The notes under the pieces were generated by a model, which worked only from the letters and a program-made list of their open reading frames with translations, made no database searches and was not told the origin of the DNA. Of a stretch of 28,239 nucleotides of DNA, positions 1 through 10,200 are shown one piece after another. Position 1 is the first letter of the stretch, and every line of letters begins with the position of its first letter. Where the stretch lies: NCBI GenBank assembly GCA_021795255.1, contig JAJYPQ010000009.1:1-28239 (forward strand), in the 5' to 3' direction. A program made the translations under genes and the position numbers. This DNA comes from Pseudomonadota bacterium (GTDB lineage Bacteria; Pseudomonadota; Gammaproteobacteria; Acidiferrobacterales; Acidiferrobacteraceae).

Positions 1-20
1 CCCCAGGGAGACGGTTCTTT

Positions 21-98
21 GGTGAGCGTAGCTCAGTTGGTTAGAGTCCCGGATTGTGATTCCGGTTGTCGTGGGTTCGAATCCCATCGCTCACCCCA
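21..98 (+). tRNA. tRNA-His (anticodon GUG), intact, island insertion target
   Basis: A full cloverleaf can be folded. The seven-base acceptor arm GTGAGCG (22-28) pairs with CGCTCAC (88-94). An extra G at 21 opposite C95 is the G-1 typical of tRNA-His. The D arm is at 31-47, the anticodon stem CCGGA/TCCGG surrounds loop 54-60 with anticodon GTG at 56-58, and the T arm is at 71-87. CCA is encoded at 96-98. The 3' part is repeated at the right end of the window, so this gene was the integration site and the insertion left it functional. Confidence 0.97.
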
Positions 99-99
99 A
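50..99 (+). repeat. attL: tRNA-His 3' end, 50-bp direct repeat
   Basis: Bases 50-99 are identical to 28113-28162. The match breaks at 49 (C versus T) and at 100 (A versus T). It covers the anticodon arm, variable loop, T arm, acceptor 3' strand and CCA. The crossover must lie within this shared segment. Confidence 0.93.
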
Positions 100-145
100 A
101 TTTATCAATTACTTACGTAATATTCTTAATGAAGAATATAGGGTT

Positions 146-189
146 CCGGTACACTGGCGGAACACTCAAGTCGGCGCAAAGTGTACCGG
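146..189. repeat. Left-end inverted repeat, possible integrase arm sites
   Basis: CCGGTACACT (146-155) is the exact reverse complement of AGTGTACCGG (180-189). The 14-mer CGGTACACTGGCGG at 147-160 recurs exactly at 27977-27990 near the other end. Position and repetition fit arm-type integrase or directionality-factor sites. That role is inferred. Confidence 0.55.
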
Positions 190-704
190 GCGACCTCCTG
201 AAAACCCCTTTAAATAGGGCAACTTAGGGCCAAAAAACGCCCATGGCGTGTTGGTTTTCGTGCGCGAGCTTGTCGTACGGTCTCGCCCGGCAGCGCTCGG
301 GATCGGGGTGCTTCTCTCGATAAGCGAAGGGGAAGAGGGGATGCTGACGGGTCTGGCAGGTGCTTCACGGGCTTAGCTGCGCCCCATCAGCCTTGCGGTC
401 TTCCCGCGCGCAGACACGCCAGAAGCTCCTGGGGTCGTGCGGTGAGTTGTCAAAAGCGGGCACGATCAGGTGTGGGCATGGGATGGCGGCAGGGAGACGC
501 ACCGCCCGCTGTTGCCGGGATAAGGACTCCCGACCCCTGGGTTCCTTCACCCCTACAGACCAACAACTCCCCCTATCCCAATGCCATCAAAGTCCGCGCC
601 TGCCTTTTCGCTCGGCGCCAAGGCCTGGGCCCTCAGGTTGATCTCGCTTGATCCGCCCTATAGGATTCCCGCAAGCCCCTATCCCTTATCGAGCCTCTGA
701 AATC
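190..704. other. Gene-free stretch between left end and hsdM
   Basis: About 515 bases with only short open frames on both strands, none with a convincing ribosome site or recognisable protein. A TTGATC/TATAGG pair near 636-660 could be a weak hsdM promoter, but its spacing (about 15) is poor. A functional island would often carry its integrase here. Confidence 0.5.
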
Positions 705-3104
705 ATGGCCTTGAAGAAATCCGAGCTGTACTCGTCTTTGTGGTCTAGCTGCGACGAGTTACGCGGGGGCATGGATGCGAGTCAGTACAAAGACTATGTA
801 CTGGTCTTACTCTTTATCAAATACGTGAGCGATAAATACGCGGGCAAACCCTATGCCCCTATCACGATTCCCTTAGGATCGAGCTTCGCCGACCTGGCGG
901 CGCTGAAAGGCGCGCCCGACATCGGCGATCAGATCAACAAAAAGATCATCGCCCCTTTGGCCACGGCCAACCGGCTCTCCGACATGCCGGACTTTAATGA
1001 CGCCACAAAGTTGGGTAGCGGCAAGGAGAGGGTTGAGCGCCTGACGAACCTTATTACGCTCTTTGAAGACAAGCGGCTCGATTTCAGCAAGAATCGCGCC
1101 GATGGCGATGACATCTTAGGCGATGCTTATGAATACCTCATGCGCCACTTCGCCACGGAAAGCGGCAAGAGCAAGGGCCAGTTCTATACCCCAGCGGAGG
1201 TCAGTCGAGTCATTGCCCAGATTATCGGTATTGGTCAGGCGTCTGCGAGGAATGACACCACCGTCTATGACCCGACCTGTGGTTCGGGATCCCTGCTTCT
1301 GAAAGTGGCCGATGAGGCCCATGCGCAGGTCACCCTCTACGGCCAGGAAAAGGATGCGGCGACCGCGGGGCTCGCACGCATGAACATGATCCTGCACAAC
1401 AACCCGACCGCTTTAATTCTACAAGGCAACACCCTGACCGATCCTCAGTTTAAGGAGGGCGAGACGCTGAAGGTCTTCGACTACGTCGTGGCCAATCCCC
1501 CGTTTAGCGACAAGCGCTGGAGCACGGGCTTAAGCCCGGAATCGGACCCCTATGAACGGTTCACCCCTTACGGCATCCCGCCGCCGAAGCAGGGCGACTA
1601 CGCGTATCTCTTGCATATTGTCCGCTCCTTAAAAAGTACCGGTACCGGCGCCTGCATCCTGCCCCATGGCGTGCTCTTTCGGGGGAATGCCGAGGCCGAG
1701 ATTCGCCGTAATTTGATTGCCAAGGGCTACATCAAGGGCATCATTGGACTGCCAGCGAACCTCTTTTATGGCACCGGCATCCCCGCCTGTATCGTGGTGA
1801 TTGATAAACCCGGAGCGGCCACTCGTCAGGGTATCTTCCTCATTGATGCCAGTAAAGGTTTCATCAAAGACGGCCCGAAGAACCGGCTACGGGCCCAAGA
1901 CCTCCACCGCATCGTGGATGTCTTTAATCGCCAACGGACAGTCTCGCGCTATGCGCGCCTCGTCCCCTTAGAGGAGATTGTCCGCAACGACTACAACCTC
2001 AACATCCCCCGCTATATCGATAGCCAAGAGGGGGAGGACCTTCAAGATATTGAGGGCCATCTCTCTGGCGGCATCCCGGAACGCGATATCGATGCCCTAC
2101 CAGGTTATTGGGCGGTCTGCCCGCAGTTGCGACACACCCTCTTTAAGGTAAACCGCCCCGGCTATGGGGATCTGGCCATTTCGAAGGACACCATCAAGGC
2201 CACCATCTTTGGGCATCCGGAGTTCACACGCTATATCGACCATATGAACGCCGTGTTCACCCGCTGGCAGACCACCCATACGCCTCAACTCAAGGCCCTA
2301 CAGCCTGGGTTTCATCCGAAACAGATGATCCATGCCTTGGCCGAAGACCTGCTGGCCCATTATGCCGACGAGCCCCTCATTGACGCCTACGACGTGTATC
2401 AGCGCCTCATGGATTATTGGGAGCAGACCCTGCAGGACGATTGTTACCAGATCACCGCAGAGGGCTGGCAAGCCAGGCCTGAACGTATTATCGAGCGCGA
2501 CAAGAAGGGTCGGGACAAAGATAAGGGTTGGACCTGCGACTTGGTGCCGAAGCCCCTCATCGTGGCGCGTTATTACGCCCAAGAGCAGGCCGTCATCGAG
2601 ACCTTGCAGACCGCGCTCGACGGCATCACCGCCCGCCTGACCGAACTCGAAGAGGAGCAGGGTGGGGAAGAGGGCGCCTTCGCAGATCTCGACAAGATCA
2701 CAAAGGCTTACGTCATCGCCCGCTTAAAGGAGATCAAGGGCGACCCCGAGGCTCGAGACGAGGCCCAACTGCTCACAGAATGGCTGGCCCTTTCCCACGA
2801 CGAGGCCGAGCACAAAAATCAACTGAAAGAGGCAGACGCAGTCCTAGACGCCCAGGCATTCGCCTGCTACGCAAAACTTACTGCAGACGAGATCAAGGTC
2901 CTGGTGGTCGAGGACAAATGGATGGCCACCTTGTCCCAAGCCATGCACGAGGAAATGAATCGTATCAGTCAGGCGCTCGCCCAACGCGTACGGGAATTGG
3001 CTGAGCGGTACGAGGCGCCGCTGCCACAACTCAACCACCGTGTGCAAGAGTTAGAGCAGACCGTTAACGATCATCTCAAGAAGATGGGATTCGCATGGAC
3101 GTGA
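705..3104 (+). CDS. hsdM: Type I restriction-modification methyltransferase subunit HsdM
   Basis: N6-adenine methyltransferase subunit of a type I RM enzyme. It forms a complex with HsdS to methylate the target, and with HsdR to restrict. Visible in order are an N-terminal helical HsdM domain (MALKKSELYSSLW onward), KGQFYTP near residue 175, the SAM-binding motif DPTCGSGSLL, and catalytic motif IV NPPF. A long, mostly helical C-terminal extension makes the protein 799 aa, longer than the roughly 500 aa of classical HsdM but like the long-form subfamily. I take ATG 705 because homology starts at MALKK; an in-frame upstream ATG at 648 adds 19 residues without family character. The stop overlaps the hsdS start, indicating translational coupling. 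First gene of the operon. Confidence 0.95.
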   Translation: MALKKSELYSSLWSSCDELRGGMDASQYKDYVLVLLFIKYVSDKYAGKPYAPITIPLGSSFADLAALKGAPDIGDQINKKIIAPLATANRLSDMPDFNDATKLGSGKERVERLTNLITLFEDKRLDFSKNRADGDDILGDAYEYLMRHFATESGKSKGQFYTPAEVSRVIAQIIGIGQASARNDTTVYDPTCGSGSLLLKVADEAHAQVTLYGQEKDAATAGLARMNMILHNNPTALILQGNTLTDPQFKEGETLKVFDYVVANPPFSDKRWSTGLSPESDPYERFTPYGIPPPKQGDYAYLLHIVRSLKSTGTGACILPHGVLFRGNAEAEIRRNLIAKGYIKGIIGLPANLFYGTGIPACIVVIDKPGAATRQGIFLIDASKGFIKDGPKNRLRAQDLHRIVDVFNRQRTVSRYARLVPLEEIVRNDYNLNIPRYIDSQEGEDLQDIEGHLSGGIPERDIDALPGYWAVCPQLRHTLFKVNRPGYGDLAISKDTIKATIFGHPEFTRYIDHMNAVFTRWQTTHTPQLKALQPGFHPKQMIHALAEDLLAHYADEPLIDAYDVYQRLMDYWEQTLQDDCYQITAEGWQARPERIIERDKKGRDKDKGWTCDLVPKPLIVARYYAQEQAVIETLQTALDGITARLTELEEEQGGEEGAFADLDKITKAYVIARLKEIKGDPEARDEAQLLTEWLALSHDEAEHKNQLKEADAVLDAQAFACYAKLTADEIKVLVVEDKWMATLSQAMHEEMNRISQALAQRVRELAERYEAPLPQLNHRVQELEQTVNDHLKKMGFAWT

Positions 3105-4303
3105 GGCCTGGTTACAAGATGACCGAGGTGGGGGTGATTCCGGAGGATTGGGAGGTGAGGCGGTTGGGGGATTTGTTTGACGTTTTTGCTGGCGGGGACT
3201 TTGATCTATCACGCTCAAGTATTGTGCGAGACGAAAGATATCCATTTCCTGTGTACTCGAACACGATCACCAGTTCAGGGCTTTACGGTTTTTGTTCTTA
3301 CAGTATGTATTCGACCAACACCATTACTGTGACTGCAAGAGGTACTCTTGGTGTCGCGAACTACAGAGATCACCCGTACACAGCGATAGGGAGGGTCTTA
3401 GTTCTTCAGCCAAAGTCGGATCTTGATGGCCGATTCTTTGCGGAGTTTATTAATAACCGAATCAGTTTTGTCATTGAAAGTACGGGTGTTCCACAGCTCA
3501 CTGTTCCGCAGATTTCTAGGTACGAGCTACCTAGCCCCCGATATGCCGAACAATCCGCCATCGCCACCGCCCTAAGCGACACCGACGCCTTAATCGAATC
3601 CCTGGAGCAACTTATTGCCAAGAAGCGTCAGATCAAGCAGGGCGCGATGCAGGAATTGCTTACGGGAAAAAGACGGCTGCCGGGGTTTACGGGGGAGTGG
3701 GAGGCGAGGCGGTTGGGGGATGTAGCTGTTACGGACCCAGAAAATCTGGGTAGCAATACTGCACCAACCTACGAATTCAATTACATCGCGCTCGAAGATA
3801 TCGATAACGGGATATTAAGAAGCTACTCGGAACAAGTATTTCAGGCTGCGCCTGTCCGAGCACGACGGAAGCTACAGAAAGAGGACGTCCTTGTTTCTAC
3901 CGTCCGCCCTAATCTCAAGTCGCATTTTCTATTTCTTACTAATGATGGCAACTGGGTTTGCTCAACTGGTTTCTGTGTCGTCCGATGCAAGGATAGGGTT
4001 GCCTATCCGCTTTACGTCTTCTTGCACATGTTTGCGGATGGTGTGGGTCGACAGATTGACGCCCTGCTGACTGGTTCAAGCTACCCTGCAATCAATAGTG
4101 CCAATATTCATGATCTGACAATTCCGCTCCCAAGTTACGATGAGCAAACCGCCATCGCCACCACCCTCTCCGACATGGATGCCGAGATCACCGCGTTAGA
4201 GGCGAAACGTGTTAAGGCGCAGAAGATCAAGCAGGGTATGATGCACGAACTGCTCACCGGGAGGATACGGCTGGTCAACGAAAGGAGGGGCGCCGGTGAC
4301 TGA
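3095..4303 (+). CDS. hsdS: Type I RM specificity subunit HsdS
   Basis: 402-aa DNA-recognition subunit with the usual two half-sites. TRD1 spans about residues 15-145. A central conserved helix region (ALSDTDALIESLEQLIAKKR...LLTGKRRLPGF) follows at about 150-195. TRD2 spans about 205-345, and the C-terminal helix repeat (TLSDMDAEITALEAKR...LLTGRIRL) at about 350-395. The two TRD regions are less GC-rich than the flanking conserved segments, as is common for exchanged TRDs. ATG 3095 gives the usual PGYKxTEVGVIPEDW opening and overlaps hsdM by 10 nt; ATG 3119 is the alternative. The stop overlaps the following GTG. The recognition sequence cannot be predicted from this alone. Confidence 0.95.
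   Translation: MDVRPGYKMTEVGVIPEDWEVRRLGDLFDVFAGGDFDLSRSSIVRDERYPFPVYSNTITSSGLYGFCSYSMYSTNTITVTARGTLGVANYRDHPYTAIGRVLVLQPKSDLDGRFFAEFINNRISFVIESTGVPQLTVPQISRYELPSPRYAEQSAIATALSDTDALIESLEQLIAKKRQIKQGAMQELLTGKRRLPGFTGEWEARRLGDVAVTDPENLGSNTAPTYEFNYIALEDIDNGILRSYSEQVFQAAPVRARRKLQKEDVLVSTVRPNLKSHFLFLTNDGNWVCSTGFCVVRCKDRVAYPLYVFLHMFADGVGRQIDALLTGSSYPAINSANIHDLTIPLPSYDEQTAIATTLSDMDAEITALEAKRVKAQKIKQGMMHELLTGRIRLVNERRGAGD
3149..3721 (+). repeat. Internal hsdS direct repeat, 24 bp at the head of each TRD
   Basis: Bases 3149-3172 and 3698-3721 match at 23 of 24 positions, encoding W-E-V/A-R-R-L-G-D at the start of each half of HsdS. The protein is expected to be internally repeated, but near-identity at DNA level is more than coding constraint needs. 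It would permit recombination that swaps or deletes TRD1. Confidence 0.75.
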
Positions 4304-6890
4304 TGTGCAAAAGGATATTGTGAAATGGCTTCACACCCAGCCGGACTGGTTGCAGGAAGCCGCCGAACGCTTACTGGAGCAAGGCGCGCTCAACGAGGAA
4401 GCCGTCGGCCAATGCGCCGAGCGTCTGAAATCTCTCGACGGTCAAAAGGTGACCAAGCATCGCAGCTTTAGACGCCTTGGCGGCGTATCTCTTTCTTCGA
4501 TGGGTCTCAAGATTGACTCAATTGGGGACATCCAAGGCATCGAGAACCTATCACCGCGCAAACCGCTTGATTTTGGCTCAGGCAATCTCACGGTCATTTA
4601 TGGCCATAATGGCTCTGGAAAGTCCGGCTACACACGCATCCTCAAAAAGGTCTGCGGCAAACCTCGCGCCGTCGATTTGAAACCAAACGTATTTAAAAAA
4701 CCACCGGCGAACTGCCAGTGTGGAATTGCCTATAGCCTGGGCGGCGTTCGGCAGACCGTGACGTGGGTGGCAAATAGCGAGGCGGTAGACGACCTTCGGT
4801 CAGTCGATATTTTCGATGGGGATGCTGCGGGATTTTATCTCAGTGGGGAGTCCGAAGTATCGTACATTCCCCCGGCGGTAGCCCTTTTTGAACAACTCGC
4901 ACGGACATGTGACAGAGTCAAAGGCGCGTTACAGGTAGGTCAGGATCGGCTTGTCAGCAAGCTGCCGGCAATACCAGGTGAATACGCCGACACTCCGGCC
5001 GGAAAGAGCTATCAGACATTGAAGCCGGGGCAGAGTGAAGGGAGTCTGCAACCTCTCCTAGAGTGGAATGGTAGCGATCAGAAAGCGCTGGATCAGTTAA
5101 TGGAGCGCCTGAGGGCCGTAGATCTCGCTTCTCTTGCCAAACAGAAGCGATCCAGGAAACGGGAAGTAGAAGCCATTGCGGGCGCACTACAACAAGCGGC
5201 GACGGCAGTTGGTGGGGAGGCATGCAAACAGCTTCAGGCGTTGAGGCAGATTGCGAGAGATCAACGGAGACGAGCGACTGAAGCCGCTGAAACAAAAACG
5301 GCGTCAGCGCAACTGGAAGGCATTGGGGCGGATACCTGGAGGGCGCTTTGGGATGCTGCCAAAGCTTTCTCGGTCGAGCGGGCATACCCGAGCCATGCGT
5401 ACCCGTTCATCGGGGCCGAGGCGCGGTGCGTGCTTTGCCACCAGACGCTCGACAGCGACGCAAAAAAGAGACTTCAGGACTTCGAGGCCTACGTGCAGGG
5501 CAAGATGGAAGCCGACGCTAAGGCAGCGGAAGAGGCCTATAGCAGGGCGCTTGGGACGCTGCCCGTAGGGCCTTCCGAGAACGACATTCAGACGCAGTCC
5601 CAGGCGGCTGGGCTGAGCGAGGAAGGTTGGTTGGGGAAGCTGAACGGTTTCTGGCGCGAATATCGGAAAAGGCGTGATGCAATCAAGTTAGCAGAGTCTA
5701 ATGAGAAAATCTCCGGAGTTGAGGCACCCGCTGACCTGATTGCGGGACTGAATACGTTGTCTCAAGCGCTCGAAACAGAAGCGGCACAACATGAGGTTGA
5801 CGCAAAAGGGTTCGATCACGCGGAGGTACTAAAGCAAAAGACGCAACTCGAAGCCAAACGGTGGACCAGCCAGCAAGCGATGGCCATTCGAGCGGAGATA
5901 GCTCGTCTCGAAGGAGTCAGTCGCTTCGAGGAATGGAAGAGGCTGACGAATACGAGAAACCTCTCCCTAAAGGCGGGCGAAATCTCCGGGGAAGTCATCA
6001 CCGACGCTTATGTTGAGCGCTTCAACAATGAATTGAGGGCGTTGGGTGCGGCCCGAATCCAGGTTGAACTGGTAAAGACGCGCACCGAAAGGGGAAAGGT
6101 TAAGCATCAGATTCAGCTAAGGGGCGTGACGGCCCGTAGTGACGCACCGGGGTTAGTATTAAGTGATGGCGAACGTCGCGTGGTGGCGCTCGCGACATTT
6201 CTCGCAGATGTGACTGGAAAACCGCAACGCGCCCCCTTCGTATTTGACGACCCAATCTCGTCCCTTGATCATGATTTCGAGTGGCAGGTCGCAATGCGAC
6301 TTACCAAGTTGGCCGCAGACCGTCAGGTTCTGGTTTTCACGCATCGGCTGTCTTTATTCGGCGCGCTGGAGGACGCAGCGAGGAAGTGTGGAGAAGGCTG
6401 GAAGAACGCTCATTTTCATCAGTTGTATATTGAGGCTTTCTCCGGGACAGCGGGGCATCCCGTTGATGAGTACGTGTGGACCGCAAAGACGAAGAAGGCC
6501 AATAACCTCCTGATAGCGCGCCTTGATGAGGCCAAGAAGTTCTGGGATTCCGAACAATCAGAAAATTACAAAATCCATGCGCAAGCTATCTGCACGGATT
6601 TCCGGAAGCTTCTGGAGAGGACCGTTGAAGACGATCTTTTGGGTCAGGTCGTTAAGCGCCATCGGCGTAGCATCACGACTGATAATCGCATTACGCAACT
6701 CCCAAAGATTACTAACGAAGACTGCAACTTCATTGACGAATTGATGACGAAATATTCGTGTTACGAGCATAGTCAATCGGATGAAGCGCCGACTTTTTTA
6801 CCCAACGAACCGGAACTGCGTCAAGACATTGAAGCGTTGAAAGAATGGCGCGAGACGTTCAGCGATCGTGTTGTTGGGGTAAAAAAATGA
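4296..6890 (+). CDS. rloC: RloC-like ATPase, candidate anticodon nuclease, zinc-hook type
   Basis: 864-aa SMC/Rad50-like ATPase inside the RM operon. Visible are an N-terminal extension (1-90), Walker A GHNGSGKS (103-110), long coiled coil, and a C-x-x-C at 378/381 (CVLC) central to the coiled coil and matching a zinc hook. The ABC signature LSDGERR, Walker B FVFDDPISSLD (D651/D652) and an H-loop FTHRL follow. The C-terminal region has R770-x3-E774 and H825, similar in arrangement to the Arg-Glu-His site of PrrC/RloC anticodon nucleases; the His spacing is my reading. Known RloC proteins cleave tRNA when activated by DNA damage or restriction failure, and the rlo name reflects linkage to restriction genes. 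GTG start 4296 has a strong AAGGAGGGG site and overlaps hsdS by 8 nt. The nuclease activity is inferred; a plain RecN/AAA-type ATPase is the alternative. Confidence 0.78.
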   Translation: MTDVQKDIVKWLHTQPDWLQEAAERLLEQGALNEEAVGQCAERLKSLDGQKVTKHRSFRRLGGVSLSSMGLKIDSIGDIQGIENLSPRKPLDFGSGNLTVIYGHNGSGKSGYTRILKKVCGKPRAVDLKPNVFKKPPANCQCGIAYSLGGVRQTVTWVANSEAVDDLRSVDIFDGDAAGFYLSGESEVSYIPPAVALFEQLARTCDRVKGALQVGQDRLVSKLPAIPGEYADTPAGKSYQTLKPGQSEGSLQPLLEWNGSDQKALDQLMERLRAVDLASLAKQKRSRKREVEAIAGALQQAATAVGGEACKQLQALRQIARDQRRRATEAAETKTASAQLEGIGADTWRALWDAAKAFSVERAYPSHAYPFIGAEARCVLCHQTLDSDAKKRLQDFEAYVQGKMEADAKAAEEAYSRALGTLPVGPSENDIQTQSQAAGLSEEGWLGKLNGFWREYRKRRDAIKLAESNEKISGVEAPADLIAGLNTLSQALETEAAQHEVDAKGFDHAEVLKQKTQLEAKRWTSQQAMAIRAEIARLEGVSRFEEWKRLTNTRNLSLKAGEISGEVITDAYVERFNNELRALGAARIQVELVKTRTERGKVKHQIQLRGVTARSDAPGLVLSDGERRVVALATFLADVTGKPQRAPFVFDDPISSLDHDFEWQVAMRLTKLAADRQVLVFTHRLSLFGALEDAARKCGEGWKNAHFHQLYIEAFSGTAGHPVDEYVWTAKTKKANNLLIARLDEAKKFWDSEQSENYKIHAQAICTDFRKLLERTVEDDLLGQVVKRHRRSITTDNRITQLPKITNEDCNFIDELMTKYSCYEHSQSDEAPTFLPNEPELRQDIEALKEWRETFSDRVVGVKK

Positions 6891-7093
6891 ACAGCATCGG
6901 CCAACCCGAGCGCGTCACCCAAAGCTGCGTCACCGCCCTCTTTCGGGATGAGTTGGGTTATCAGTCTCTCGGGGACCGGACGCATCGGGGGGATCACAGC
7001 CCTAAAGAGGATTATCAAGTCGTGGAAGAAAAGTTCCGCCGGAGCCGGACGGGGAAGATGGAGGGCTACGGCCTTGTGGTGCTCCCCAAATGA
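6887..7093 (+). pseudogene. Truncated duplicate of the hsdR 5' end (68 codons)
   Basis: The ATG overlaps the preceding stop (ATGA). The first ~38 codons closely parallel those of hsdR: IGQPERVTQ, then C/R-V-x-A-x-FRDELGY, LGD, THR. Resemblance ends after about residue 38. The next ~30 codons (YQVVEEKFRRSRTGK...) have no counterpart in hsdR, and a stop follows at 7091. The ORF sits exactly where hsdR would be expected in a coupled operon, which suggests hsdR was duplicated or replaced by recombination and the old 5' end left behind. A real 68-aa peptide cannot be excluded. Confidence 0.7.
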
Positions 7094-7211
7094 GAGAGGC
7101 CAGCCCCCGCTACGCAGTGACCAGCCCATATCCCTATTATCGGTCGGGGGGGCAGGAAAGGCAAGCGAGGTTGCCGCGAAGGGGTGTGGCACCGGGATTC
7201 GGGCCCTATAC

Positions 7212-7218
7212 AGGAGGG
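7212..7218 (+). promoter_or_regulatory. Strong ribosome site of intact hsdR
   Basis: AGGAGGG lies 8 nt before ATG 7227 and fixes the start of hsdR, since the frame is open upstream to 6948 without family resemblance. Confidence 0.8.
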
Positions 7219-7226
7219 AACCACGG

Positions 7227-10200
7227 ATGACGATCATAGGCCAACCCGAACGCGTCACCCAAAACCGCGTCATTGCCATCTTTCGGGACGAACTCGGTTA
7301 CCGGTATCTCGGGGACTGGACGCATCGGGAGGACAACAGCAATATCGAAGAGGGCCTCCTCACGGCCTCTCTACAGAAACAGGGCTACCACGCGGCGCAG
7401 ATCGCCAAGGCCCTCTACGAACTCCAAACGGAGGCCGCCCATCCCCACCGCAGCCTGATCGAGACCAACCAAAAGGTCTATAGCCTGTTACGCTACGGCG
7501 TCCCGGTGAAGGTCGCAGCCGGCGAGACCACCGAGACCGTGCATCTGATCGACTGGGCGCACCCGGAACGCAATGACTTCGCGGTAGCCGAAGAGGTGAC
7601 TCTGCGGGGCCGCCATGATCGGCGTCCAGACCTCGTCCTCTATGTAAATGGCTTGGCGCTTGCCGTCATTGAGTTGAAAAATAGCCGCACCTCCTTAGGA
7701 GAGGGTATCCGCCAAAGCCTCTCCAACCAAAGCCCCGCGTTTCATGCGGGGTTCTTTAGCACCGTGCAATTTGTTTTTGCCGGCAACGACTCCGAGGGCC
7801 TGCGTTACGGCACCGTGGGCACAGAAGAGAAGTTGTTCCTTTCATGGAAGGAGGACGAGGCCGACGACAGTCGCTTCAAGCTCGACAAGTACCTCTTAAA
7901 GCTCTGCGAAAAGACCCGGTTCCTGGAGCTGATCCACGACTTCGTGCTGTTCGACGGCGGTATCAAAAAGCTCCCCCGCGTCCACCAATACTTTGGCGTC
8001 AAGGCCGCGCAGGCCGCCGTCTTAAAGCATCAGGGCGGCATTATCTGGCACACCCAGGGTAGCGGCAAGAGCATCGTCATGGTGCTTTTGGCCAAATGGA
8101 TCTTAGAGAACCGCCCGCAGGCCCGTGTGGCGATTATCACCGACCGCGAAGAATTGGATAAGCAGATTCTCGAGGTCTTCACCGACACCGGCGAGACTAT
8201 GAAGCGCTCGGCGAGCGGCCAGGATCTGATGCGCCAACTGGGGCAGCCCGCTCCCCGGCTGCTGTGTTCCTTGATCCACAAGTTCGGGGCCCGTGGCGTC
8301 GACGATTTCGAGGGGTATCTGAAGGGTCTCCAGGCGCAACCCTCGCCGACGGTGGGCGAGGTGTTCGTGTTTGTGGATGAATGCCACCGCACGCAAAGCG
8401 GCAAGCTCCGCCGCCTCATGAAGGCCTTGATGCCCGAAGCGGTCTTTATCGGCTTTACCGGCACCCCCTTGCTCAAGAAAGACAAGCAAACGAGTCAGGA
8501 GGTCTTTGGTGGCTATATCCACACCTACAAGTTCAGTGAGGCCGTCCAAGATGCCGTGGTCCTCGATCTTGTGTATGAGGCCCGCGATATCGATCAACGC
8601 CTGGGATCGGCCGATAAGATTGATGCTTGGTTCGAGGCCAAGACCCGGGGGTTGAACGACTGGCAGAAGGCGGCGCTCCGTGAACAGTGGGGTACACTCC
8701 AGAAGGTACTGAGTTCCCGTTCACGCATGGAGCGCGTCGTGAGCGACATCGTCTTTGATTTTAGCGTGAAGCCCCGCCTTGCGAGTGAGCGGGGCAATGC
8801 CATGCTGGTGGCCGGCAGCATCTTCGAGGCCTGTCAATACTATATTTTGTTTCAGAAGACCCCTTTTCACGGCAAGTGCGCGCTGATCACCTCCTATAAC
8901 CCCCAGGCCGCCGACATCAGCCGGGAAGACACCGGGGCGCATACCGAGACCGATAAGCAATTCATTTACACCACCTATACGAATCTTCTGATTTATGTAC
9001 AGGCCCGCCCGGGGCAGACGAAGACCGAGACCTATGAGGAAGCGGCCAAGGCCCAGTTCAAGAAGGCCCCGGCGCTTATGAAGCTCTTGATCGTGGTCGA
9101 TAAGCTTCTGACCGGTTTTGATGCGCCCCCGTGTACCTATCTCTATGTTGATAAGAGCATGCAGGACCACGGGCTCTTTCAGGCGATTTGCCGCACCAAC
9201 CGCTTGGATGGCGACGACAAGGACTTCGGTCACATTGTCGATTACAAGGATCTCTTCCGTAAGGTCCAGAACGCGGTCGCTGTGTATGCCTCGGAGCTAG
9301 ACGACAGCGCCCCCGGGGTCGATCCCGGGATCCTCTTGCAAGATCGCCTCACCCGTGGTCGCGAGCGGCTCGAAAGCGCCCGCGAGGCCTACGCCCTGAT
9401 CCTGGACCCCATCGCCCCGCCCCAAGGGGAGCGCGAGGCCATTCGCTATTTTTGTGGCAACACCGAGATCGCGGGCGATCTCAAGGCCCGCGAACCCCAA
9501 CGCCAGGCCCTTTATCAGGCGATCGCGGCCTTAGCGCGCGCCTACGCCGGGATCGCCGATGAATTGCAAGCCGCCGGCTACAGCAAGGGAGAGGCTACCC
9601 ATCTCCAAAAAACCGTAGACGAGGCCGTGAAATTGCGCGAGATTGTGCGCATGGCAAGCGGCGAGACTCTAGATCTCAAAACCTATGAGGCGGACATGCG
9701 CCACCTCATCGATACGTATATTGCGGCCGATGAGCCCCGCGTCATATCGCCCTTTGAGAACGTCTCGCTCGTGGATTTAATCCTAAAGATTGGCGTGCGC
9801 CAGGCCGTCGATACCTTGCCCGAGGGGATCCGCACCCATCACGACGCGGTCGCCGAGACCATCGAGAACAATGTGCGCCGGCGCATCATCCAAGAGCAAT
9901 TGACCGATCCCGCCTATTTCGCGCAGATGTCGGAATTGTTAGACGAGATTATTGCCGCCCGCCATGCTCGCGCCCTGGAATATGAGGCCTACCTGCAACA
10001 GATGGCAGCCCTCATCACGCAGGTCCACACCGGGCAAAATGCGGACCTGCCTCCTACCATCCATTCACCGGGTCTGCGCGCCCTCTATCACAATCTCGGC
10101 AACAACGAGGCCCAGGCGCTTGCGATTGATGCCGCGGTCAAACGGGTACGGTCCGATGCTTGGCGGGGAGTGCGGGCCCGTGAGCAGGTGATTAAGGCCG

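Noticed and set aside
360..651. Short ORFs on both strands before hsdM
   Set aside because: Low-complexity basic or Ser/Pro-rich translations, no ribosome site, and overlapping each other in opposite frames.
648..704. Upstream ATG for hsdM
   Set aside because: Adds 19 residues unlike the HsdM family; the family start is at 705.
6948..7226. 93-residue N-terminal extension of hsdR
   Set aside because: An open frame only; it runs through the truncated duplicate in another frame, and the strong ribosome site at 7212 sets the start at 7227.
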